Shown in pieces: positions 36,591-49,700 of a stretch of 64,000 nt of DNA. The notes below the pieces were generated by a model that made no database searches, was not told the origin of the DNA, and was given only the letters and a program-made list of their open reading frames with translations. A program made the position numbers and the translations under genes. The stretch comes from Glandiceps talaboti (lineage: Eukaryota > Hemichordata > Enteropneusta > Spengelidae), in contig NC_135558.1 in the NCBI RefSeq assembly GCF_964340395.1, positions 19,457,371-19,521,370 on the forward strand, read 5' to 3'. Position 1 is the first letter of the stretch, and every line of letters starts with the position of its first letter.

Positions 36591-37472
36591 GTAAGTTTCT
36601 TTAACTTCTGTTTAATTCTGCCCGCTGCATTATCTGTTAACTTCGTGGTCATATATAGTAAAGGAGGTCCAATTTATTGAGACAGTCTGGAATCTGCTGT
36701 TTTAAGTACCGTTGGTAAAAAACTGTATGTGGTGGTAATATTTAATAAGTAATACAGCTCAGGGTGCTAATATTGGTAATTTGTCAGAAGTTTGTTCACT
36801 TTGAAGTGTTGCTTGGTCCATGAGGCAAAAGAAAATGCTCCTATGGGACCAATGCCCATGGATTCCAAATATTTTCCGAACTTTGCCATATGATGACGGA
36901 CTTATGACCTATCAAATTTTATTGACATTCAGCTGAATTGATGTACACTATATTGCCTCGTGATACACGTACAGTTCAAAAGTTTAATGGTGTATTTTTA
37001 CCTCCCGTTAGGGTACGGGAGGTATTAAAAGGGGAATGTCTGTCTGTCTGAGTGTCTGTGCGTGTGTGTGTCTGTCTGTCTGTCTGTGTCGTAATTATTT
37101 TTTAAACGGCTGGCTCAATTACTCTGTAATTGGGTACAAACAATGATTGGGGTAATGGCTAGACCTGATTAGTTTTTGAGCGAGATCTGTTCATGTTATT
37201 TAGAGACATTACATATCAATGAAATTAACTGATTAAGCATACTTCAATTTCAATATAATTTAGTATATTCATTAAACATAACAAAGTCCTTACGCCCTAT
37301 AAATGTTGTTGATGTACCTTACAGTGTTAATGACTAATGTGCATAATTAATGATTTTCAGTAATTAGGGTGTATCTTAAAAATGCACACATGAATTTCAA
37401 TATCATTTAGTACATAATGTCCTCAGCTATAACTTCATAAAATTTGAATACATACATACATACATACATACA

Positions 37473-37504
<32 letters not shown>

Positions 37505-37552
37505 CATACATACACACATACACACACATGCATACATACATACATACATACA

Positions 37553-37584
<32 letters not shown>

Positions 37585-37696
37585 CATACATACACACATA
37601 TGCATACATACATACATACATGCATACATACATACATACATACATACATACATAGTCACATACATACATACATACATACATACATACATACATACA

Positions 37697-37728
<32 letters not shown>

Positions 37729-40700
37729 GTCATATAGTAATGTCTCATTTGTCTTTTTTTGTTTGCTTTCATTTATATATCGCCTGACTTGTTATTCTAC
37801 CTTGGTGAATTAACTGAACTATTGGTAAGTCATCTCTTTGTTCTACCTGTGTCATTCTACTAGCAGGCATGATGACTGTACGGTTTTGATGTATATGTAA
37901 ATCACCTGGCTGACGACAAAAATTAATCTTCATAACTGTGAATAGTTGAGAGTAAACATTTCTTCGTGTGCATAGTCATAGAGTTATGACTATTGAAACG
38001 TTGTTGACAGGCTTTCTATGCAGTGTATATATATAGTGTTTAATTGGGAAGCACTCACTCGCATTGCTGTTGCAATCGTCAGTCTGTTCCATTTAAGACT
38101 ATAACGTTGAATTAGCCGACCAACTAGTTTCTTGTCAAACAATCTCTTCTACGAAGTACCGTAGCATTTTGGACTGTGTGTTGAATAGAACGCAGAACAA
38201 AATATTCGTATCTGGTTACAACGAATGCCAAGCTAACGACTTTGTTGATTTTATTCCATGACCAATCTCCGTCTCTGTCCTTTCACTATGGGATGAAAAC
38301 CCAACTAAAATACATTTCAAGTTTACATAAATCCGTATTCTTAGAGTATGACGTATTCTTAGGTCTTATGAAGGACATCACCTGAGATTCAATATCCAAT
38401 CACCTTGTCTAGATTAGTAATAAATGTTCATATCTCAAAGACCATAACCTAGTTGTGTAATATTATAAGTATACTTCTACAGAACAATGAAGTCATATGA
38501 CGAAGTTCTAAAATTCACACATCATGTCATATTGAAACTTGTTGACGTTTCAATCGTACCTGGTACAAACAATTCCGAACACGCGATGTTGAGATGTCGA
38601 AGACTTATGCTGCTACATAAAAAAATATCATTGTATTGTACAAAGTTTAAATACATTTTGACTTCATTTCATTATATATGTATCTATATATATGACAATA
38701 AAACACACATCACTTCACATCACATCATATATCAGAGTTCATAATGAATATTACCAGAATATCTTGATTGGATATAATGTAGCTCCAAGGCTACTAACAG
38801 TAATGTTATAAACTTAGTTTATTTGGCCTGCTACCTCAAATCGCAGAGGCCAAGTACGTCATAGATGAAAACATTGCGTCCATGTACGGTTTTATTAGTT
38901 CTGTATGTTGAATCATAAATAATAAAATGTCAGGGAGAGGTTGTTTTAGTTACATGATCTTCTGCTTCTATACCAAAATCACTACTGCCCGTGGAAAGTG
39001 AATTTAAATGAAGAAGAGATTGCTATTAGGCCTAAAAAATAATTGTTTGGTTCCGGTTACCCGAAACCACCTAGTTTTTCACTGCCGACCCTAAAAATAC
39101 TAAAATCGCAAAAAGTGTGACGTTTCACGAGAAATAGTGGATGCGGAAACTGACATGAACTGAAAAAAGACAATACAAAACTGTTCTTCCAATCTGTGAT
39201 GGCAGTACATCTAATAGGAAGAAATAAACAACACAGAGACCATTTGGAAAAAAAATGGAAAATCTGAACTAGACACTCACACATGGAAAAAAAAAATTAC
39301 CTACCACCTATTCTAAAATTGAGCGTAATCGGATCCACACAATGTTTTATTAGGCCTTATGTCTTCGCAGATAGAGGTCAAGTTTGGTACACACTGTTCT
39401 TAAAACGTGTGTCATACCTTGTATTTTACCATACTTACATACTTTTAATTTTTTAACTTTTTAACATCCAGATCAACAGTGTCATGGTGAATGCAAAGGA
39501 CTTGGTGCCTCTGGACTGTATTGTGCATCCCATGAATTCGAATATAATGAGGCTAGTTGTAGCCCTATGGACAACGAACGGTGTTGTGTTGGTGAGTTTC
39601 CAGCCTTCAAGTACGTTTTCTGTTGATGTATACACTTTAATCACAGACAAGTAAGTCTGTGGTTTAGTGGTTAAAATAAAATGTAACTCCAGAAAATAAA
39701 GGCATTTCATAAACCCTGAGTTCTTGGGGCTAATTACCAGACATTTCACCGGCACTGATATTAAGGGCGACTAACGAGAAAAAACCCGGAGACTTGTCCC
39801 TCAGTTCATTGTCCGTGTAATTAATTTCTATGCACTCGACTGGCCTCATTGGACATGCTTATGCAAAATCATATTATAAATATTCATTACTCATCAGTGC
39901 TCACTACCTTTTTGACTCATGAATATTCACCTATTTAAATTTTAATGTATTATTCAACAGTTGACTGTGGGGACATGGAGAATCCAGGAACAAGCTGTCA
40001 TCCTACCGACTGTCCCGACGGAAAAGTTAAATTTACAGGGGGTCAACATAAGTGCATTTACCCGGGAGAACAATGTTGTCGTCGTGAGTACTCTGACTCA
40101 ATCAACAAATTAAAAACATTTCTTGGCTATTCTAGTTTCTTAACAATTATGTAGGCATAGACATGTTTTATTTAATTCATTTTTGCATAATGTTAAATTG
40201 TCAAATAAGCTCAGAACACATAATCATTATTACAATAATTTATAATGACGTAATATATTAAACATTTACGTGCATAAGCAGAGAACATTGGATTCCCAGT
40301 AACATAACTTATACATGTTGTTATGCTAAACCATTATTAGCTGTCATTTAAATAATTAATAAATGATGTTATGCTAAACGACTATTAGCATAAATCTAGA
40401 ATCAATTGTCATTCACATAATCAATAAATAATGTTATGCTAGACTTACAACCATTATTAGCTATCATTTATATAATTAATAAATAATACTATACTAGCAT
40501 AAATTTAGAATATTTAGCTGTTATTCCATAATATATAGATAATGTTATGCTAAACCATTATTAGCATAAATTTACAATATTAAGCTGTAATTTGAATAAT
40601 GTATTAACAATGTTATGCCGAGCCATTATTAGCCTAAATTTAGAATATTTAGCAATAAATATAGTTATATAAAGGTCTCAATACATTATTTTCTCTGTTC

Positions 40701-43700
40701 TTCTGCAGCTAAATGCTCAGATGACTGTAAGTACATATTTGAATTATTCTTTTCGTGATATTACTAATTAGAGTAGAATGAGCCTTTGACAAGAACAGCA
40801 AAACATATCATTGAAAGGCTTGTTCATGGTCCTTTTGGAAATTCTATCCTAAAGAACCTTTGGGATCGCCATTTTGTTGAATGGAAATCGACAGTTTTGT
40901 ATTTTGCATACTATCGAAAAAGTCCACAATGACTACATTTATTCTGATTTTGGTACCACTTTGACCTCTGTTGGAAAATATGTACTGTTCATAAACTTGG
41001 AATAACCAACATGGTTTTTTATTGATATTGAACATTTTACATGTAACATGATGTTTTGGTATGTATGCATGTTAACATCAGATTCTATAATAAAACTTGG
41101 CGTGGTGAAATGTTGTCATCAGTTTACTGGCACTGAAATGTTGTCATCAGTTTGCTGGCGTTGTAACCTTTGACATTTGCCTTTTAACAGCGCAATGTAA
41201 GGGCACATTCAGCGGGAAATGTACCTATAACGAATGTGGTCATAACGAGGTAAAGAGAACGGATCTCTGTCCATCAAGAGGTGCATGTCATTGTTGCTAT
41301 CGTAAGTACCGAACAATCCAAGTACTTTTCATGAATCTTTTTTAAAAGAAGGCTTTGAAGGTTTATTTATAATGATTTATTTTCGATTATATCACTATCA
41401 CTATCAGTGCTTTATTTTTCACTGGTGCATTTATTCCTAAATCAAACAGTTAGAAACTTACTTTAGTTTCCATTTTGTTATAATAACTATTTCTACGTTT
41501 CGATTTCATTTGCATACCACAATATCTGTTAAGTTCTCAAACATAGGGGATTTGAAAACAAGTTTCTTCAATCTTTACCATTGTTACTATTTTAATATTT
41601 ACTATTAGTTTTAACTGTATCCTTATTGGTTTGTTGTTGTAACCGATATCATAAGGTTCGGCACTGGCTATTTGTGGTGATTTATATACATTAATACAGT
41701 AAATTAATCGATTAAAATTTTTGAAGCGCGAGGATAAATAGCAGAATGTCAAGGTGTCGTAAAATGGCTGCATCCACAGTACTCAATTCCAGGCATAAAG
41801 CCAAACTGGGCATCGTAATAACATCTTGGTTCGATGACAATGTAAGTTTACCTAAATGACTTACTAAACTAATACCACGATAATTGCTGGGATCTTTGGC
41901 ATCACCCTTTTTAAATATTGGAACAATTACTGCCGAGGACCAACTTTCTGGAAAAAAAAACTTTATCTAACACACAGTTAAAGATCTTAACTAAAATTGG
42001 GACAAGAAAATCTTTACATTCAATGAAAAATTCATTCATAACACAGTCTGGCCCATGACTCTTTCCACGTTTTAACTTGCCAATAGCATTCTCTAACTCG
42101 TCCTGTGTAATATTGACCTCTAGTTCATCAAATACAATGTTATGTTCATCGATAGCATATTCTTCCGCAGTCTCAATGTCAACTATAGACGACTGTAATT
42201 GTTTGAAGTACTCTGAGAGCGTCCCCAAATTAACACCTATACTACCCTTCTTCGAACGAGAGAATCTTTTAAAAAATTCTTTGGGATTATGTTTTTTCAA
42301 ATGAGCTAGCATATCTCCTTCAGTACGCAAATAATATCGCTTACGCTTAGCTTCTAAAAATTTATATTTTCGTTTCTTTTTGTTCAAAAAAGTGTGGTGC
42401 TCAGTAGTCTTACTCCTGTTGAATTGGTTGAGTGCACGCTTGTACTCTCTGTAATATCGCTTTAGCTCATCATTAAACCAAGGTTTGTCAGGTACATTAC
42501 GAGACGATATATTTACATCAAAGGTATGAACATTACTATCGGGTGTTCGAGATCGGGTAGCATAGGATTTACAGAAAGGAGTGAATACCTCACTCGGCAC
42601 ACTAGTGAAATTATCAACGTTACTATTCATGGTAGCTTGTGAAACATCTCAGCTTCATTGAAAGAAGTGTGAATTTTATCGAGATTCACTCGTACTGCCT
42701 CACGACATTGTGGTGCAAGATTAGCGTTCCAATGGTACACTTCTCGAACTTTCCCTGTACTGAGTTCGTTGTTCTCTACTTGTGGATACAAATAGCTGAC
42801 TGCCAATTCCACATGTAGGGGCGCATGGTCAGAATATACATTAAAGTTACACACAATAAATTTACTAACACTAGGGAAAAATGCTGGTGGGGTCAACACA
42901 TAGTCAATTACACTCATTCCACGTGCCCCATTGAATGTAAAGTCATTACTAATGCCACCTGTATGTCTACCATTCAAAATCCTTAAACCAGTCGACTTTC
43001 ATAAATTAATTAACCTAGTTCCATATTCATTAGTTCCTGTGTCAGGATTTACACGTGTAGGCAATGATAGTAATAAAAGCATCAAATCACGGAAGCCCAT
43101 TTACTTGAAGAATCAGCAAATAACCAAATGGATTTTATTTTCAATTTTCATTCATATATATTCAGTTCAAGGAGGGGCTGGAAAAATAACGACCAACGAT
43201 TTAACTGAGCTGTGTGATGCAATATGAGATAATTTATCAAACTCACTAGTGCTAGTCATGGTCCTCAGTGGCACTACTTAACTACTCTACCACCACCACC
43301 ACCACCACCACCACCACTACTACCATCAATCATTATCAAAAGGTTACTTTATATTCTGTAAAATAATTATTGTGTATTTGTTATGTTTCAGCAAAAATGA
43401 ATGGTAATTATCAGGGATCATCAGGTAAGTATAGTTAAATGTCCTCATTATAATAAGGGTCAGCGCGACCGATCATTGGAAGGGGGAAGTTAAAGACTTT
43501 CATTACTTTAAGAGTCATTTAAGGCAAGTTTTAGACTATATACTGGCAATAATTTCTAAAAGAAAGTAAATCTAAAATAAGCAATTAATCTTTACACATA
43601 GGGTGAAAATGCTAAAGGAAAGTTTAAAACATCGATGGCAGTAAAAGATTGGTGCATTTGGTTTTTGGTTAACTACATGAGTGACCTGTGGGTGAGGTAG

Positions 43701-46700
43701 TCCTAGCACGTCCCCTACAGATCTGGAGGTGTTTTGCCTCCGTCCCAACCCCTGTTCATTTAAATCTGGTGCAAAGTTCACTCTATTTGTTTCTGGGTCG
43801 AGCTGTTGGCAGTCCCTCCTAAAGTATCCTGGTGTGCCACACTTGTAACAGTTTTGGCTTGGTGATGGGGACCGGCTCCTGGACCTTGATGGGTTCTCTA
43901 GACAAGTTGTTATTGTCTTCATTTGTGATATTATTCCATCTGTTTGTAATTGGCCCTTTGGGTTCGAAACCTCGTCCTCCAGAGAGTTATGTGGATACCT
44001 GTGGCCTATTAAAGAAGATGTTGGCGGTGGTCTAACTGATTGGAGATGGGTGGTTGTGGTCCTCGGTGTTGTCAACATCTGTGATGACTTGACAAATCTC
44101 CCGTGACCACGTGACCTTGCCAAAGATCGCCTCGTTATTGTGCTTAAACCATCTGATTTTATCAGTGGCACTGTCTATTGTAGCTGGTTATTGATTAGCA
44201 GCATATTTTCCGCCTTCCTTATCCAAGCAGCCTTGGCAGAATCGTAGTAAGGCTTCTTCATTCACATACTCATCATTGAAACTATCGAAGCCATGCGTGT
44301 TGCCAGTGTTATTAGTTTGTCTGCCCAGTCACGGAGTATCTCATCTGACCACTGTTTCGCCTGACAAAATTTAACTAGGGCAGTTTCTGGCAGTTCTTGA
44401 AATTCAAAACGGTGTTCCAGTTGCTTGACTAAGTTGTGGTATTAAATATCTGGATGTCGATCTTGGATAAGAGTGTATTAATCAATAGCTTTGCCATCTA
44501 AGAAACCAACACATGCTATCTCTTGTCTACTGGATTGTCCACTGATTGGTGTGTGCATACTGCTTGTATCCACCATGTATTATCTCCAGAGTAAATCTAG
44601 TTCTTGGGGACATAGGGATGATTGACTGTATCCCCTTCTATCTGAAGCACTGGCTTCCTGGCCCCAGGTGTGTCACTGACTTGTTGGTTTTGAAGGAGTG
44701 GTGGCGGTACTTATCACGCCTACATGGGGAGATGGCCATTGTACACAGGGTGTTGGCACTGATGTGTGCGCTACAGGCATTGTTTGTTCCTGCTTAAACT
44801 GAGTTGTGCTTGTGACACTTGATGGTTTGGTTGTTGGCTCATATAGATAACGACACTGAAGGCTGTGAGACTGTCGGTGGTCATTATGGTTGCATGGGAT
44901 GAGGCTGATAGTATGGTTGTTGGTGGCTGTTGGTATCCAGCTGGTTGGTAGCGCCCCACAGATGGTGTCTGGTAGCCTGGTTGTGTCACTGGAATGTTTG
45001 CAGCTGGTACTGACTGGCGATATGCAGGTTGTGATGGATCAGGTGGTGGTATCTGATACCCCCAAGAGGGAGGGTGGTACCCCACTTATGGTGGCTGAGG
45101 CCATTGTGGTGGCATCGTTTGGCCTGTCATTTGCAGATAAGGCCCAGGTGGTGGTGTCTGGTGAACAACTTGTGTTCGTCCCATCTAATGTTCGGCCTGA
45201 TGCACTGGTGCATAACTGGTTGATGGTGCCGGATGCTCAGCTGTTGATGCATCATGGGGTGAAGGGTGACTTTCCTTTGTTTGCCTTAGGCCTTGCACCC
45301 TCATAGACTAAGTTGGCAGCAGCTTTGTCGGTAACTTGGCCCATCCTTGCATTGAAGTGGTGTGGCTGTTGATCCTGCTAATTATGCCAATGTAGAAAAC
45401 CGACTTACCGCAAACACTGGTAGTGGTCTTTCACAAAGATAGGTAGTAGAAACAAATGATAAAGATAATATACTAAGTAACAATATAGGTAACAAAGGCT
45501 AAACGTCTTGATCACCAGAAGTCTTCTTGCACACTGGGCTCGGCTGTTCCGGTGGCTTTGTTGACAGTGGTGCCCTCCCCCCTTAGAGGACGTACTCCCG
45601 GGGATGCCAGTCCTATTCCACTACAATGGTTTCGAATAACACAATATATATTGATTTTCAGTAAGAAATGTGACCAACAGTCAGTCAAATTTGCAGTGGT
45701 CTGAACGAAACCTAAACCAGGCCCAAGCCCAGGTTGGGTGGGGCCAGGCCAGGCCATAATTTTACTCTTCGGATCCAGATCTTATACATCCTACTGCTTG
45801 CAATGAGAAATGATGCAAACAGATGAACTGATGGACTGACAGGTGGACACAGTCCATAGCCTTAATAATTTTTTTTTAAAAAGTAGATAATGGAGTTAAT
45901 TAATGGAGTGGCTTTTCAACTAACATATTAAACTACAATTTCTACCATTTGCAGTACCTGGCGAGAAATTAGGTGGAGGAATACGTACACTTGATGGGGG
46001 GAAGACGTTTCATGTTGACCGAGCGAGTACCTACACCCTGCTTAGGGCATGTGAAAATGTCCACCAAAAAGCATGGTTTACAATTGTGAGTGAACATTAT
46101 GAAGAGAAAAGCACGGGCAAAGTATATATCAATGGAATTGTCATAGAAATTTCAAAGGATGGAAGAAACGCCCCGGACTCTGGAGAAATGCATAAAATTG
46201 AAATCGCGAAATTTGGTGAAGTTCAGGTAAGAAATACACCCATCACTAAGTCTTGTTTGCCCTTTTCCTTCGTCTCTGCTCAAATAGAATAACCATATTT
46301 AAACTGAAAGCCTTCCATAAGGGCAAAACCTTTACTTCTTTCTTTGTCTAGTTTCACGTGGTGTGTCCCCTACCACGTTCTACGAAGTACGAGACGTTTA
46401 TACCCCTAATGCATTGCAGTCTCCGCTTTCATCCGATTTACCTAGCGGGTATATTGGACGTTGAAATAGTGATTTATGCATATTTTATGCATAATATTTC
46501 ATTTGGGTAATTTTTCAGCTTGTTTAAGGCAATGAAAGCCAATAGAAAGCCAATTCCTGTTTAGTCGATCAATTATTATTTTTTCATTCTAAGACATTCA
46601 ATGTAAGCTCTGAGTACTCTCAGAACACACTGTGCTATCCTCCCATGTCTCTTTGTTTTGAAGCGGTCATGTTTACAATCAGATAAATATGAAGTCTGCT

Positions 46701-49700
46701 CTAGCAATTTAGGCGTATCAACGACGTTCATATAGGCGGAGATCCCTGGAAACCCAGTATTTTTATTAGTATTTTTCGTGTGCCCTTTGGTTTTGCAAAT
46801 GCTACCCATGCCAAATCAATTCCCACGGGGTTACGGTACTTGGGCAGCGATCGCTGGCTTGGCGAGGCCCGTAGATCTGTGTAGGGGAGCATCCAGTAAT
46901 TCTACGAGGGGATTAGGGGGAAGGTCATATTTTAGAAACAAGTTCAAGGGGGAGGGTCACATTTTACGTTGACTCATTTTATGACCCACCTGGATTGTAC
47001 TTTACAGTGAGAAGATACAATTCTTGTGAAATGCACTCTGCACTGTTTCAAACAAAGTTTACAATTCTGTGAGAAACAACACACATCCCTTCAAACTAAG
47101 GCTCATATTTAGCTAAACTGCTTGTAGTTACAGTTTACTGTTTTCCACATGCCAATCAAATCCTAATGACATCTTGTGTAGTTTGGCTGTTTGGGAATAT
47201 GTCATGTGACAGAGGGCAGGGTGCACATTGCTCATTGTTTTAAAATCCATATACATTGCCATACAAGCGCAAAATGTGCATATGAGCCATGTACGTGATT
47301 TCCATGCAAAGATTGGCCTGTATCACATACTTGCTAAAACCAGTCACTGGCTTCAATACAATACATTTATATCTTGTCTCATGAGAAAAAAAGCAATGCA
47401 CAAAGTGATACTGAGTTATTACAAGTTACTCGATCATGGAGAGTGTGAACCACATGGAAATCATGGATCACAATTATAAACAAAGAATAATGTACCTTCA
47501 ACTTTGGTGATATTTGTGCATGACAGAAATATGTGTCGTATAATTAAATTCATTAAAGTGACACAGTATTTGCAACTTAATGTTCTTATGTCAATACCTT
47601 TGTTCTGCTTGTCAAGTGCAGTTTCTTGTTCTACTCCAAAACATGTTGAAATACCCTGTATTTGGGTTGTCAACACAGCCTGTATATGTGTAAAGTGCAC
47701 TGTTATTGAGGATAAATTTAGTCCATTTGTCAATAATAACAAAGCAGTTTGTACATATACATTACATGAAAACTGTGCCAACAAAATGGCTGTCAGGCAG
47801 CCATATCGGATTGTATCATGATGAAAATGGATATGCACACGTATGTCATAGAACACTGTACTAATACCAACTTTGAATGAGATCTGTTCAAGCATGTCTG
47901 AGTTATGACTTTGAACATGGAAATTTCGCAAACAAAATGGCTGCCAGGCAGCCATATTGGATCGTATCACGACAACAATGAATATGCACATGTATGTCAT
48001 AGAACACTGTCCTAATACCAACTTTGAATGACATCGGGTACGTTCGATTATGCATCCCGGGGGAGCCTCGGACCAGAGTAACTGACATCATTTGGGCACC
48101 TTGGGTCATGTGAAAATCGAACGTATTTTATTGCATTCGGGGTACCCCTGGGAGCCTATAAATTAAATCGGTGATTCACTATAAATAATTTGGTCTTTCA
48201 TTCCAAAATATTTTAGACAGTTTGAAGTGAAAAATTATTTCCTAACTAAATGTGGAAAGATATCCTCAAACTATGGTATAATTTTTTCGGAATTGATAAC
48301 AATAACCAAACACATGTCGTCCCCATCTTAGGCCAAGTCAGGTCAGGTCAATCCCCAAACTGCCCCTGCAACTGGCAGGTCGCAGGTCGCTGTCCTCACC
48401 GGTCTTTCATAATACAACAATTGTCGTTCAATCTCCATGACACCGAATACAGACTAGAAAATACCTCGTGAATCGAGTGAACCGATGTGCGAAACAAAAT
48501 TATTTCTTGATGGAAGCAAGATTCTGGACAAAAACGTCAAATTTTGCCGGGCGTTGTCTGTAATGTAAATGTTACGTATTTGGCGTAATCCGGAACTGTG
48601 ACCTGGACACATTCAAAACAACATACTCTACTGATGTTTAATATAAAGTAAGTGAATGTCCCATTAATTCGACGTACAAAACTGTGCAAATGGTACACGT
48701 TTGTGTCCAAACCTTCTCAAATTCTAATCCCAGACAAAATCATGTCAATCTGTAACGAATAATCCGATCGAAAAACGAAAACAAACACCGATAGGTCAGA
48801 ATTAGCATAGAACAATGATATGTATGAACAGTTCTCCCGTATTGTTCCATGAACATTTGCATCCTTTGAGCCCGTCATTGCCATCAGTATTTGCTATCAG
48901 TCGTAAAACCCTAAGAAAACAAATGCCATAAAACAAACAATCATTCACACCTTTTCCGATGTAAAGTAACACAGTTGTGCCATGTGATACTGATAACATG
49001 TTTACTCTCACAGACCCTAGTTTCACGAGATATGTATTACTATCAGAACATTTATATCAGAATACAATAAAATGTCGGTAGTGTCGATAATATTGACGTA
49101 TTTAGCCAACTGTATATGAAAGGGGTACATATATACACTTGTTTATGTGAACCTCAAGTTCACTGACCGCGATTTATTAACCCTTCCCACCCGGCTCGGC
49201 ATCTATTTTGTTGTCTATCGCTTCTGATCCACCTAAATCATTATCGCTCTTCACACAGGGAAAAAGGGCGAATATTTGATTATATTCTCGCGATTTTTCG
49301 GATGTGTACTTACCATCAGTACACGTTTAGACCCACTGCGTAATGTGTTCATTGTAAAATAGCCTGAGGGTTTGTTCTACGATTAGCAATCTACTAATTA
49401 ATGCAAAGTTGGTAAACTATGATAACACAGTGATAACAGTAGGAAAGGGAAAGACACAAGGACGAAACAAAATTTATGATGGGCAATATTTACAACTTTA
49501 TTTGGTTATTTTATAATTTAGTAGATAACACTATGAGCAGATTTTTAAAAAATATGTTTTTCAGTTTAATCGATGCGTCTTACAGATCGCTACATTCCCT
49601 AGGCTAGTAAAATCACGATTTTCTTCCACGGTTTGCTACAAATAAACATATAATTGCTTTCGGTTGGTTTGTTGTTGTGTCATTAATTACCTGATGTGTC

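Noticed and set aside
36590-39470. A missing exon between gene B exons 1 and 2
   Set aside because: First suspected from a phase clash, but the second AG at 39478-39479 restores the frame, so no extra exon is needed.
44890-45306. 138-codon + strand ORF rich in Val and Leu
   Set aside because: It is the antisense of the gag relic's Pro/Gln/Tyr-rich region.
47461-48021. 186-codon minus-strand ORF
   Set aside because: It runs through two tandem repeat units (GTCATAGAACACTGT), which repeat in the translation; likely repeat-driven.
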